NCBI GenBank assembly: GCA_033961575.1
Contig: CM066732.1
Coordinates: forward strand, 67,618,687-67,682,686
Direction of reading: 5' to 3'
Source: Aselliscus stoliczkanus
Taxonomy: Eukaryota > Chordata > Mammalia > Chiroptera > Hipposideridae
Length of the DNA stretch: 64,000 nucleotides
The notes beneath the pieces are model-generated. The model worked only from the letters and a program-made list of their open reading frames with translations, made no database searches and had not been told where the DNA came from. A program made the translations under genes and the position numbers. This document shows, one piece after another, positions 1 through 11,490 of the stretch. Positions within the stretch are counted from its first letter, which is position 1, and each line of letters begins with the position of its first letter.

Positions 1-323
1 TAATAAAGGACACCAATTAAAGGAACATTTAAACAAAGAGCAGTATTTGTGATATTGCATTGGGTAAAAGAATTGAAAACTTTTGATACAACCCACTAAT
101 ACAGCTGAAGCTGTCTGTTCATTCAATAATCACTTAAGAATAGTTTTCTTGTTGGAATAAATACTTTTGTAAGCATTCATTTACCAAAAGGTACAAGAAT
201 TAGGCTGATGAAATATAAATAAATAAAATCAGGTCTGGATTTCAAGAAGCCAACAATGTAGCTAATCCACAGATATATAGGAGAACTTGGAAGAGTAAAT
301 GTGTTATAAAAAAGTGAGGGAAG

Positions 324-428
324 GGGCTGGCCAAGTGGCACGGTGGTTAAGCGCTGGCTTGGGAAGCCAGCAGCCCCGGTTCGGGTCCCACATAAGGGCC
401 AGTGACACTGCCCTCAAAAAAAAAAAAT
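324..428 (+). mobile_element. tRNA-derived SINE, type A, full length
   Basis: About 105 bp with a tRNA-like body followed directly by an A tail. An A-box-like motif lies at 336-347 and a B box (GGTTCGGGTCC) at 378-388, the internal RNA polymerase III promoter of tRNA-derived SINEs. CTGGC and GCCAG flank a seven-base loop, so an anticodon-type stem is still readable. The unit ends in a short GACACTGCCCTC tail and about 12 A. A perfect 10-bp target duplication (GTGAGGGAAG) lies at 314-323 and 429-438. At least nine more copies of this type occur in the window. The family name is not known to me. Confidence 0.93.
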
Positions 429-438
429 GTGAGGGAAG

Positions 439-664
439 CTTCTGGAAGAGATGGTATAACAGCCAACTGGAAGTTTGAGGCAGGTTTCATTCCAGAAAAG
501 GTATTCACGTGACAATATTTAGATCATTCATTTTGTTCACACAATTCTCTGAAAGGTCCTCTCATAAATCTCAGTTTTGTAAACCACATAGTATTAGAAC
601 ACAGATAAACACAAATGCTCACAGGCAGAACAAAATGTGAAGCAAAACTTCCTGAAAACCAATG
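439..664. other. No recognised feature
   Basis: Unique-like AT-rich sequence between the SINE and a GC-rich patch. No open frame or repeat that I recognise. Confidence 0.5.
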
Positions 665-1110
665 TCTTAATGGAGCAGAAACACTTTAAACAGCAAGATA
701 ACTTGGGGCAGGGTGGGGGCAGGAGGTCTCCTAAGAACCAAGCCCAGCTGGGCCCAAGGACGTTGGATTAAGGAGAGCGAACCACGCAGGGCGAGTGGGG
801 ATGCCTGACCGGGTGAGGTCAGCTCCTGGAGGGCAGGAGGGAAGGGGCGGGGTCCACTCCTGGAGGGCAGAACAGAGCCTGAGGTGTTTGGTATCTCTGC
901 TCTCAGCATCCCTGGCTTCTGATTTTCGGCCTTCCTGGCTGGGATGCAGGAATGCTCAGCCCACATTGTCCATCTTGGGTATCATCTTATGCCGGCACCC
1001 CATCCAGAAGAGCAGCTGGTTGTAGAGCTCCTACGGGTGCCCCAGGCACTTCGCGAACTCCTTGCAGGCGGCTTGTGGTGGGGCCTAGGTAGTCACCTCG
1101 TGAATACCTC
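665..1110. other. GC-rich patch, possible relic of a processed gene or exon
   Basis: About 445 bp are clearly richer in G+C than the flanks. Both strands carry short open frames (99 codons on minus at 667-966; 76 and 66 codons on plus). None shows a domain I recognise. On the minus strand, around 960-1090, a conceptual reading gives a cysteine-containing stretch that is interrupted by stops, as in a decayed pseudogene. No poly(A) tract or target duplication was found, so a processed origin is not shown. It could equally be a small GC-rich unique or LTR-derived segment. Confidence 0.3.
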
Positions 1111-1144
1111 TGGCTTAACTTATACTTTGAGACATAGGCTTTGA

Positions 1145-2992
1145 GTTGTGAAGAAAAGCTTGTACCCGAAAGTCTACTAAGTAATGGGTAAATGGTGTAA
1201 ATATATATTTCTCATTTCTTGAGTGGCTGGGCAAGTGTAATTAAATGATTTTAAGGGCAGAAACTAAGACAAAATTCTATTATCATGCAACACTCTCCTT
1301 TCTTACTACCCAAAAGAAAAGCTAGATAAATACATTTTACCTTTAAATGTTTAGTTATGCGTTGTATGTAACAAGTTATTTTAGATTGTCTTACCACTTT
1401 TATGCTTTTATCTGCAGTAGTTATTATTTATTTATTCATTCATTCATTTTAGTTCATGGTCTCTCAAATAGTAGAGACCTTAAATGTTGAAACTATTTTG
1501 TGGATAAGGTGGCCATAGTATTTGGAAATACAGATAATATTATTTTAATGTGTATTGTAACATGCTATAGATGAATGGTTTATTTTGTATTTGTATTTCC
1601 AGACTTGGTGGTCACCTCTTACAACCTGGAGTAAGTTACATGGAGAGGCTGGTTAAGGCTTGAAAGAAAGAGTCTGTGTTTCTCTCCATCTCAAGGCAGC
1701 TGTCATTCAGTTGGGACAGGTAAGGTTCTTACATGTACAAGTATGTTCTGCAGTCACATCACTTGAGGACTTAATTTAGGGAAATTTACCAAGAGAGAGC
1801 AAGAAGAGAAAGTGAGAGAAGAGTGAGAAATGTAAATGATAGTGTCATTCTACTGAAAGTGTCTATTACACAAAGTATGAGTGAGGGAGGCATTAATCTG
1901 TTGTCTTCCTCAGGTGTTCTCAGTTCTTTCGTGCCTCTCACGGCATGGAGTCTTACTGGTAGATTTTGATTGCAATGTTTAATGATAATGATTTATTAAT
2001 ACAATTTGGACCCCAAACATAAGCTAACTCTCTTATCCAGTGTTAACCCAAAAAGAATAATGTCATCCACACCTGGAAGGAAAACTGTGATAGATTTATT
2101 AAGAGATGGTATATTAGTCTTCAATGGGGATCTCCCAAGAGACTTTCAAGCATAGTTTTGACCATATTTGACTTTGTCTTATGAGTTATAAAAACTTAAA
2201 CCCTATCCAGGAGAAGGCAAGTGCACTATAGTTATTTTCCTTTTTTACTACATAGCTATAGCTAACTACACTTAAAAATGAAGACAATTCTTAATTGTGA
2301 GTCTCAGGAATCCCAGATTAGTAAAATTTCTTGGGGGGGATTTTCTTTTTGGTGCTACTGACAGGAAAATATAGAATTTTTGAGAGAAATAAATTATTTT
2401 TCCATATGAGCAAAAGTAGGGAGGGAGGAGTTGTAGAGAGAATAGAGAGCACCAGGGCCTAGTGGGATATTTGAAGTACATAATGCAGAGGATTGAGAAA
2501 TAAACTTAAGAAAAAAATAGAGAAGCAGAAAAATGAAGAGACAGACAAAGGAGAACATGGGGTCTTAGAAAGCACATAAGAGGTATGTAAGCTAGGAGAG
2601 GCAGAATCACAGTTATGGAAATTACAATGTCTGAGCACTGAGCTTGGGACAATGGGAGTATGTGAGGCTTTTTAATATACAACTGTCTGCAGTTAAGGTC
2701 AGTATCAACTCAATAGGAGAGAGAATTTGAGACCCTGTGTGACAGAGACAGAGAATAAACGCATAACAGAGAGATGAATTGATCTATTGACCCAATGTAA
2801 TTTGGCTAGAGAATAGACAGATTTGTTTAGATTACTTATAGATATAGATGCTTCTGTGTTTATAACTAGTGTGAAATGTTGTGTGAAATGTTTTATTAAA
2901 GTGTCCCGTAAACTTTAAGTATATTCTTGCCTGTGTTCTAAAATGTTCAGTGTCCTGTCTTTATTTCCTAGTGTTTGTACTCTTTAGCTATT
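1145..2992. other. Unique-like intergenic or intronic DNA
   Basis: AT-rich with only short shadow frames. No repeat family is confidently recognised. A short ATTT run occurs near 1425-1450. Confidence 0.45.
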
Positions 2993-3008
2993 CCATAACT
3001 TTTCTTTT

Positions 3009-3144
3009 TTTTTAGCTGAGCCATCCTGCCACCTGTTGGCAGCTCAACGGCAACTCAGCTCAGGCTGGCATCGAACCGCCGTTGCTCAGAGCTCAGCTCG
3101 CACTCTTGAGCGAGCTCTTAACCAACTGAGCCACTCGGCCGGCC
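3009..3144 (-). mobile_element. tRNA-derived SINE, type B
   Basis: Antisense copy about 136 bp long. It begins with a T tract (the A tail) and ends at the tRNA-like head GGCCGGCCGAGTGGCTCAG when read on the minus strand, with a B-box-like GGTTCGATGCC. The body repeats an AGCTGAGCTGCC-like motif. A perfect 16-bp target duplication (CCATAACTTTTCTTTT) lies at 2993-3008 and 3145-3160. Further copies lie at 19.26 and 42.84 kb. Confidence 0.92.
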
Positions 3145-3160
3145 CCATAACTTTTCTTTT

Positions 3161-3924
3161 AGCCTGTGAGCTCCTCTTTTATTCCTTTGTAATCATATTC
3201 TTCCTTGGCTGTTAAATTGCAAAGACTGTGAGACCAGATTGAGGATGGGTTTTTTTTATTTTTATTTCTGGGATAGAGAAAGACCAGCATGGGAAATGGA
3301 AACACATGAAGGTGCTTATGTAGGATGTATTATATTGTAGGTACAATGGATTTACCACCAGTTGAGAGACCACATGATTATATTAAGTGTAATCAGCAAA
3401 AGGAGTCACACAAAGTAATGGAGGGATTTTAAGTAGGAGAGTAACAGAGTTTTATTTATATTTTTAAAAGTTCACTCCTCCTGCTACATGAAAAACTGAT
3501 TGGGAAAGAAAACAATGGAAGCAAGGAAGTTAGTCTGATGCAGTTGTCCAGGCCACAGATGATGGTGATAAAGTTTAGGGTGGTCATAGTGAGGATGGAA
3601 AGAAGTAGGCAGATTTAGTGTTCTTTAGAAGTAAAGCTTTATAATATCAAAAATACTATCTTTTATTTGATTTAAAAGTTATTTTTTTATTATGAAAATA
3701 TATTTTTGTATGTTATTGTTATAAAGCCAATCTCTCAAAATTGTTATTAGGATGAACTGAGATAATATATGTAAAGTCTCACAATAAATGAATGAGCTTT
3801 GCAGTATTGGAGACACAGTGTGAGCCATGCAGGCCGTGGAAAGAGCACATACTTTTGCAATTAGAGAAAGCTGGTTTCCAACCCCTATTTTACCACAAAC
3901 TGATTGAGACCTATGTATATTCAT
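3161..3924. other. Unique-like DNA
   Basis: No recognised gene or repeat. The 81-codon minus frame ending at 3924 is AT-rich and shows no domain. Confidence 0.45.
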
Positions 3925-4069
3925 TATCTGTTGCTGTTACAAGTTACCCCCAAATTTAGCAGCTTAAACAACAAATATTTAAGTTCTCATACAGTTTCTG
4001 AGAGTAAGGAATTTTGGATAGGCTTAGTTAGGTGGCTCTGACTCAGGGCCTCTCATGAGGTGCATTTAA

Positions 4070-4197
4070 TTTTTTTTTAATTTTTTTTTATTTTTTATTT
4101 TTTTGAGGGCAGTGTCACTGGCCCTCATACGTGGGATCCGAACCGGGGCCACTGGCTTCCCAAGCCAGCACTTAACCACCGTGCCACTTGGCCGGCC
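4070..4197 (-). mobile_element. tRNA-derived SINE, type A, antisense
   Basis: Starts with a T-rich tail and ends with the reverse complement of the GGCCGGCCAAGTGGCACGG head. A perfect 16-bp target duplication (CATGAGGTGCATTTAA) lies at 4054-4069 and 4198-4213. It was inserted into the older LTR-like repeat. Confidence 0.94.
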
Positions 4198-4341
4198 CAT
4201 GAGGTGCATTTAAGATATGGACCCAGGCTGGAGTCATCCAAGGGCGTGACTGTAGTTGGAAGCTGCTTCCAAGCTGGCTAACTTACATGAATATTGACAG
4301 GAGGTGCTCTGTTCCTAGCCATGCAAACTTTTCCATAGGGT

Positions 4342-4718
4342 TGTGCCTTATGAACTAAATGTTTATGTCCCAAAATTCTACATTGAAGTTTCAAGCTCTA
4401 ATATGACTGCATTTGGAGACAGGGTCTGTTAGAAGATAAATGTTCAAGGACGTCATAGGGATGGGGCCCTAATGTGATAAGGCTAGTGCCCTTATACATA
4501 GGGGAAGAGTCACTAGAGCTCTATCTCTCCACCATTTGAGGACTCTGTGAGAAGGCAGCTGTCTGCAGTTCAGAAAGAGAGAGCCCTCCCAGGAACTAAA
4601 TTAGATGTCACCTTGATCTTGTACTTTTTATCCTCCAGAACTGTGAGAAATAAATTTCTGTTGTTTAAGTCATCCAGTCTGTGGTATTTTGTTATGGCAG
4701 CCCAAGCTGACTAGTACA
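4342..4718 (+). mobile_element. MLT1-type solitary LTR (ERVL-MaLR)
   Basis: A TGT...ACA unit of about 377 bp. It contains sequence typical of mammalian MLT1 LTRs: a tatgactgcatttggagac block, a late AATAAATTTCTGTTGTTTAAG polyadenylation region and a TGTGGTATTTTGTTATGGCAG ending. No internal retroviral genes adjoin it, so it is a solitary LTR. A clean 5-bp target duplication is not visible, as expected for an old insertion. It splits the older LTR-like repeat. Family recognition is from memory of the consensus. Confidence 0.8.
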
Positions 4719-4949
4719 GACTGATTGAATATTCTCACGACATGAGAGCTCGTGTGCCTCAGAATGAGCCATCCAAGAGGAAGTCTCAATGTCTTTTATA
4801 ATCTAGTCTCGGAAATCACAAAAACAACACATGTGCCATATTCTAAGTCACTGAGTCCAGCCCACACTCAAGAGGATGAGAACTAGACTTCACTTCTGTA
4901 AAGAATTTGTGAACATATTTTAGAATCACACAGAGCTTTTGTGTAGCTT

Positions 4950-5065
4950 CTTTTTTTCTTTTATGAAGTAAGGCTAATAATAAAGTACACTGAAAAGATT
5001 AAATTAGGTAAAGTGTGCATTATTATATCACAGCTGGGTGACTGCTCAATAAATGTTTCCTTCCT
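4950..5065 (+). mobile_element. MIR 3' fragment
   Basis: A block with gattaaattaggtaaagtg and a tgctcaataaatgtttccttcc ending resembles the 3' half of MIR SINEs. Short and diverged. Confidence 0.45.
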
Positions 5066-6689
5066 TGATAATTTAGAGACAACCTGGAAGCTAAGAGATG
5101 AAAAGTAGAACATTGCAGTTCTTTTGGGCGGCCTCGAAGTACATGTTTTATCTTTCCTATGTTCCTGATAACAATTTTTGCATCAAGTGAACACATCTTA
5201 AACCCTACTTATCTAATTTAATTAGGCACATCAATTTAATAAAAAGAAAATATTCTTTTCTCTCTGAGATGAAAATATAAACCTCTCAGAAATTTTCTGA
5301 ATTCAATTTCATGTGTAAGTGATGTATTTTCTTAATTTTATATGTATAGGAATTTTAAAGAATTAAAATTTAAATTAAAATAATGCATCTAATGCCAGTA
5401 ATTGGAGATTAGTAGTATCTAAAAATAGAAAAGAAATTCATAATTAAAACAGCATCTCCAACTGTAGCCTTATTATTTTAGCATGTTTCCAGCTGTGGAT
5501 GACATTACATATCTTCAGGCATAATCACATATTGGTATGCGTGGAGTGACTTCCTTAATGTCCATTAATTCTTGCATAACTCTGCATAAATCTGTACCAA
5601 TCAGGATGCGATTAGAACCTTATTGTCTTACAAAATCTAACCATATTGAAGTGAGATTCAGGAAGAAGCTTTGACTTTTCCCATTTTTGTTTTGTTTTGT
5701 TTTTACTTTTTAAATAAATTCATTCTCTGAGCTATAGTATTTGAATGAGCTATGTTGGTAAATACCTTAGAAGGGGGACACTGACCATATCAGGAGGCTG
5801 TTGTACTGATTGTTTGAACATCCTCATTTATTGTTTCAAGGAAATATTTTAAAAGTTGGAATGACTATAATATCTGAATATCACGTATTTCAATGCATGC
5901 CATAATTATTTCATTTTTTAGTAAACAATGTAAAAAAATCTCAAGTAGAACAGTACACATTAGACTGAAAGAAGTACCCCAGATCTGAGCAAGGTCTCTC
6001 TTGCCCATGATCTCAGGAATAAGGTCAGGGCTAAACAGATAAGGCTATTGATATTTGGGCCCCATTAATTAGCAAATATACAAGTTTAATGCATAAATGA
6101 ATAGAATCTAAGAGAAGAGAGAGAATTTGGTTTTGATAAACTGGAAGGTTAAGGGAGATAACATGGTTTCACTTGGAAGGATTGTATTGAGTCATCTTAT
6201 CAGAAGACAGCCAATGCCTAGTGACTTACTGATTCTCAATGTTCGTCTCCATTTGGATAGTGTTTCTATGCACACTTAATTTCTAAGTGTGATACTATTA
6301 TGTGTGGTGTCCATTTCAACTGGTGGTTTGGGAGGAAGTTTCACCGAAACTAATACCTATATGCCTTACTTGTCTTGTCCTGACCCTTCTCCTGAGATTC
6401 TAACCTAGGTATTATAAAGCAACCTCCTGTTTATCTTCAGTAGGATATCCCATAGGCCATTCAAATCCAACATTTAAAAAAACAAACTCTTTATCTTGAC
6501 CTCCAGACCTTTTCCTGACCCTCAATATTTTAACCCAGTGAAGCCACTGCCATCATCAATTTCTCACGCTTGACATTTTCTTCTCTGCTACTTTCCCTTC
6601 CTCCCTTTCTCTTTCTCCTCCACATACAGATTAATTATCTGATCCTACTTATTTTAGCTCCTAAATGTCTCTCTAGTCTGTCTCCTCTG
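5066..6689. other. Unique-like DNA
   Basis: AT-rich, without recognisable coding frames. No confident repeat identification. Confidence 0.45.
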
Positions 6690-7360
6690 CTCCCACCCTC
6701 TGGCCACTGCTAGAGTTAGGCTGTTATTTCTCTTAGCTGGTCATCTGGGTTCTCCTCTTACCTTCCTCTGGTTTTTCCTGTAGTATAGTCAGAGTCATTT
6801 TGTAAAATGCAGACCTGATCATGTTACTCTCATGCATAAAGTCCTTCAATAGCTCTGCATTTAACATCTCAGATTAGAAGCCAGGTTCTAGCATGGTATA
6901 CAAGGTCATTCTGGATTATTCTCTTGCATTTCTTCTGAGCCTTATTTCCTTCACTTAATTATAAGCACCTAGTCCTCCAGATATATTGTTACATTGTGCT
7001 TCCATGCTTTGGAATTTGTAGTTTTTTTACTATCCATACCTCTTTGACCTGGCAAACGTCTACCCACCATTCAAGATACAGCTTAGATGTCACACTTTAT
7101 GTGAGGAACGTCTCTGATCCTACCAGGCAGAGTTAAATCTTTTCTCCTCTGAGTTCCCACTGTGTCTTGTGTCTGTTTCTACTATGGCATTTATCAAATT
7201 ATATAAAAATTAGTTGTGTACTTACTTGTTTCCTCCCTAGACTCTGTGTTCCTAAGAAGAAGGGCCACATCTTTCTTATCTTTATATTGTCAGTGCCTGG
7301 CAAGGAGCTTCAAAGATAATAGAAACTTCACAAATGTTCATTAAATAAATGAGTAAATCT
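6690..7360 (+). mobile_element. LINE-2 (L2) 3' end
   Basis: A diverged sense copy. Recognisable L2 features in order are a region matching the last part of the L2 ORF (cagcttagatgtcacact, then a serine/threonine-rich stretch), the untranslated segment 'agaagggccacatctttctt', 'gtcagtgcctggcaaggag' and the terminal 'ttcattaaataaatgagt' tail. L2 is an ancient mammalian LINE without a poly(A) tail. Confidence 0.72.
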
Positions 7361-8164
7361 AAGTGTCTTAGCAATACAAATAACAGTGCCTAGAAAAAGG
7401 ATTCTGCAGAAACGAGGCATTCATGACAAGACCGTTTCTTATAACTACTCTTAATAGAAGCATAGACTTGCAAATTCATCACCGTTGGAACTATGATAAA
7501 CTTAGAATCATTACATTTATTGACAATAAACTGGTTGTCTGGTGCCCTCTAACATCTAAGTGGCACTGAGCCCAGAAGTAAGAAATAATAAAAATGGAAG
7601 TGTTTTCATTTGGAAAAATATTCCAAATTGATTTGTGCAATGAGCAAGGACAACTGATACCAAGACACAGTATTGATTAGTTCATTCTCTTTACAAACAG
7701 AAGGTGAGGAAGGCTATATAGGATAGTGATGTTACTAAAAGGCAGAATTCCCTGTGTGAAATCTGAGAGTCACAGAAGTGACAGGTGATAGAAAAAAAAA
7801 AAGAGGTGAGAAAAGAGAGGGAGAGATCAGAAGAGAAGATGATGATAAGAACTAACAGAGACAGTGTCAGGGATTTTGTATCATGCACTCCAGCAGTCTG
7901 AGAAGAAATCCAGCAATGAGACGTCAGAAGTTAGAACAGGTTTTCTGTGTGTAGGTGTGTGCGCATGTGTTTCTACCCACCTACACCTTATAGCTTTGGA
8001 AGTTTTAGTCCTTAAAATGGAATCCAGAAAAGTAGCATTTCCAGAATGATGTGGTCATACATAATGCTGGATAATGGAAGGTCACAGAAATTTTAATGTG
8101 TGAGTTCTTTATGGACAGGGATTGTGTTTTTAAACAGTTTTGTATGCCTTGCTATGTGTAGATA
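7361..8164. other. Unique-like DNA
   Basis: No recognised gene or repeat. The short frames here are AT-rich shadows. Confidence 0.4.
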
Positions 8165-9080
8165 AGTCCTCTGTGTGTGTTATGCACCATTGAATCACTC
8201 TGACTCCTGGTGGCCCTGTGAATGAGTGATGTCCACAGTGTCCTGTCCTCAGCCTCCCAGCTCAGCTCCTGTAGACTCATGCCTATGACTTCTTTTATGG
8301 ATTTAATCCATCTCAAATTTGGTCTTCCTCTTTACCTGCTGCCTTCTATTTTTCCCAGAATTTTTGTCTTTTCCAAAGAATCCTGCCTTTTGTCATTTTT
8401 GCCTCTAGTGATGTTTCTGGATTGATTTGCTCTAGGAACCACTTATTCATCTTTCTGGCAGTCCAGGGTATCCATACAGTTCTCTTCCAACACCATATTT
8501 CTAATCAATCATTTTTTCCCCCTATCAGCCTTCTTCACTGTCCAGCTCTTGCATCTGTACATAGTAATTTGGAGTTTGAGGGTGAGGATGATCTTAGCCT
8601 GGTCACTAGTGACACATCTTTGTTCTTGATGATCTTCTCTATTCCATTGCTGCCTTTCTAAGTTTCAGCCTTCTCTTGATTTCTTGACTGCAACCTCCAT
8701 TGGAATTGATGACTGAACTCACTAAAGCAAATATTTCACATTTTCAGTGTCTTCATTGTCTATGTTAAAGTTGTGTATTAATTTTGTAGTCATGATTTTT
8801 GTCTTCTCAATGTTCAAATATAGTTCTGCCTTGACACTTTCTTCCTTCACTTTCTTCAGAAGTTGGTTCACATCATTGCTAATTTCTGCCAGTAAGATGG
8901 AGTCACCTGTGTATATTAAGTGTTAATATTTCTTACACCAATTTTTACTCCTTCTTCCTCTGAGTCTAGCCCAGGTTTTCATATATGTTCTGAGTACAGA
9001 TTAAACAAATAAAGATGATTAAACAAATAAAAACGCACCCTTGCCTGACACCTATGCCTCGTTTGACACCTTTGAAGTAA
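8165..9080 (-). mobile_element. RTE-clade (BovB-like / MamRTE-like) LINE relic
   Basis: Read on the minus strand this looks like the C-terminal half of an RTE-type reverse transcriptase. A position equivalent to the catalytic YADD near 8895-8920 has decayed to Y-T-G-D. It is followed by a leucine-rich stretch, an N-I-E-K-T-K-I-M motif (8795-8830), a C-K-S-W-T-V-K-K-A motif (8530-8565), an E-I-W-C-W-K-R motif and a W-T-A-R-K motif around 8440-8510. Those are typical of RTE/BovB proteins, not L1. Several stops and frameshifts are present, so it is a dead copy. The 67-, 79- and 72-codon frames overlapping it are shadows. The exact family is uncertain. Confidence 0.65.
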
Positions 9081-9189
9081 AAAGTAAAGAAAAATCGAGA
9101 TGGATGACAGAAGAAACTAAAAATTATTAAAGACAGGTGAGAGGCAAAAGTTAAAGGTGACAAAAGCAGGGTAAGAACCCTCAATGAAG

Positions 9190-9688
9190 TTTTTCAATAT
9201 CACACAGAGATAAAGAGAAGGAATACAATAGTCAATGTAAGGAGCTAGAACAACAAAATGAAAACAAACAAACAAAAACAAGATACCTTCTCTATCAGAA
9301 GATTCAAAAAATAAAAGGGAAATTCAAACCTAAATTAGGAATATAGAACAACCAACAAGGAAACACATTATCTGACCAGGAGGTAATATAGGGAAGATGG
9401 AAACAATATACTGAAAATCTATATAGAGGAGACAAAAGGATGAAGATAACCTTTGAAGATTCCTCTGAGGAAAAACCTGTAATTCTAGAAAGTGAACTGA
9501 AAGCTGCACTGAAAAATATTGGGAAGATAAGTCCCACATAAATATTTTCCTGACTGACTGATAGAATGCTGTGGCCCCTAAGTGATGTCCGTATTCAGAT
9601 CCTTTTTTGTCTAATGTGTCTCTGAGATCAGTGGTGTTCAGCTGAGATAGTTTGGCCTGACTGTAGGAGAAATTACACAGAAGTTGTC
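9190..9688. other. Unique-like DNA
   Basis: Nothing recognised. Two overlapping minus-strand frames (77 and 138 codons) show no domain, and the longer one runs into the adjoining LTR, so they are probably fortuitous. Confidence 0.4.
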
Positions 9689-9689
9689 T

Positions 9690-10006
9690 CAGTGTGTTTT
9701 TGCTGTTATAACAAAAATACCATATACTGGGTGGCTTAAATAACAAACATTTCTCGCAGTTCCAGAGGCTGGGAAGTTTAAGATAAGATGCAACAGATTT
9801 GGTGTCTGATGAGGTCCCGCTTCCTGGTTCATGGACTACTGACTTCTCCCTGTGTCCTCAGGTGATGGAAGGGGCCAGGGAGCGTTCTGGGTTGTCTTTA
9901 TAAGACAACTTATAAATCATCACTTCCCAAAGGCCCCATCATCACATTAGGGTTAGGATTTCAATGTATGAATTTTGGGGGGATATAAACATTCAATCTG
10001 TAACAG
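9690..10006 (-). mobile_element. MLT1-type LTR (ERVL-MaLR), antisense
   Basis: Antisense copy with the hallmark opening 'gctgttataacaaaaatacc...actgggtggcttaaataac', a central 'cttctccctgtgtcctcagg' and the terminal 'gtatgaattttggggggata' block, all seen in MLT1 LTRs. About 315 bp, internally shortened, without adjoining viral genes. Confidence 0.78.
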
Positions 10007-10384
10007 AGGCAAAGTTTATTTTTAGTACTCTAGCCTTTCTGGTGCTTCCTGTCTCTGAACCCAAAACTTCCCAACATTTTCATTAAACCCACCACCAAAC
10101 AGCCCACTGGAGGGGTTTCCATTTACCACTGTCTCTCATGGTCATTCTTGGATGGACTGTATTGTGACAGCTATATTTTCAGCAAAAACTAATAAATCAG
10201 ACTGAATAATTGGTGGATTGGGTTCAGATTTCCCTCCTTCTTCATCAGCTGGTCAGAAGGAATCCCCCACGAAGCCATAGATATTAAGTTGAGAGATTGA
10301 AAATCACTACAACACAGCTAGGAAACATGAAGGTCTAGGCCACCTGTTTGAGTAACTTACTTGTACCTTTCGAGCCTGCTGAGG
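10007..10384. other. Unique-like DNA
   Basis: No recognised feature. Confidence 0.4.
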
Positions 10385-11490
10385 TATTTTTTTTTATTAT
10401 TAGTTACAGATGTACAAAACAATGCAATAGTTATCCTTTTCACCCCTTACAAAGTGACTCCCCCCTCTGCCCTCCACTGCCCCACCCCGATATCATACAT
10501 ATTTATTACAATTCCATTGACTCCATTCCCACACTATACTCCACATCCCATGACTATATATGTGTTAAATTATAGTTGACATATAATATTATTCAGCGGC
10601 AGCTTCAGATGTGCCACTGAATGAAGTGGTCTCCCTAACAAGACTTGAGTCCATCTGGTTCCCTAAAAAATATTTACAACATTGTTGATTATATTCCCTA
10701 AACTGTCTCTTCTATTCCTGAGGTAATATTGTAGTTACCAGTTTATGTTGCCTCTTCTCTTCCCCTTCTCCCTCATACCCATACCCATCTCATCTAGCCC
10801 CCATCAGTTTTTTCTTTGTGTCTCTAAGACTATTTCTGTTTACATTGCTTGTTTATTCAGTTCTTTAGATTCCACATATAAGTGAGATCATATGGTATTT
10901 GTCTTTCTCTGACTGACTTATTTCACTTAACATAATGTTCTCTAGGTCCATCCATATCATTGCAAATGGGACGATTTCTTTCTTCTTTATAGCTGCATAA
11001 TACTCCATTGTGTAAGTGTACCACAGTTTCTTAATCCAGTCGTCTACTGATGGGCATTTCAGTTGTTTCAAAGTCTTGGCTATTGTAAATAGCGCTGCAA
11101 TGAACATAGGTGTGCATATATTTTTTTTGAATTAGTGTTTTGGGTTTTTCAGGATAAATACCTAGGATTAGAATTGCTGGTTCAAAAGGTAGTTCCATTT
11201 CCAGTTTTTTGAGATACCTCCATACTGACTTCCATAATGGCTGCACCAATCTGCAGTCCCACCAAAGGTGCACCTGGGTTCCCTTTTCTCCACAACCTAG
11301 CCAGCACTTGTTGTTTGTTGATTTATTGATGATAGCCATTCTGACTGGAGTGAGTGATATCCCATTGTGGTTTTTATTTGCATTTCCTTAATGATCAGTG
11401 AGGTTGAATATTTTTTCATATGCCTGTTGACCATCTGTATGTCCTCTTCAGAGAAATGTCTCTTCATATCCTCTGCCCATTTTTTAATTG
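10385..11490 (-). mobile_element. L1 LINE, 5'-truncated, antisense
   Basis: About 1.1 kb collinear with the 3' end of the complete L1 at 32.3-40.3 kb: T tract, C-rich 3' UTR, then the ORF2 C terminus. Minus-strand frames 11339-11031 and 11107-10865 encode the C-X3-C-X7-H-X4-C type zinc knuckle ([13 protein letters not shown]...HLWWDC) and the conserved end W-I-K-K-L-W-Y-T-Y-T-M-E-Y-Y-A-A-I. Homology to the full copy stops abruptly at 11490, the usual 5' truncation of L1 insertions. A frameshift separates the two frames. No clear target duplication was found. Confidence 0.9.

Larger units (their letters stand above)
3925..4930 (-). mobile_element. Old LTR-like interspersed repeat, antisense, split by two insertions
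   Basis: The opening (CTGTTGCTGTTACAAGTTAC, then a GCAGCTTAAACAACAAA-like stretch) and the distal part near 4735-4925 (cacgacatgagagc, then agtccagcccacactcaag) read like one ancient mammalian repeat of about 500 bp. I associate its style with ERVL/MaLR-type LTRs but cannot name the subfamily. It is interrupted by a type A SINE (4070-4197) and an MLT1-type LTR (4342-4718). A second copy of similar style lies at 54.47-55.40 kb. Confidence 0.5.

Noticed and set aside
324..428. True tRNA gene
   Set aside because: The body is tRNA-like, but the extra 3' part, A tail, target duplications and many copies make it a SINE.
9330..9746. 138-codon minus-strand frame
   Set aside because: No domain, overlaps an MLT1 LTR at one end, and the composition is random-like.
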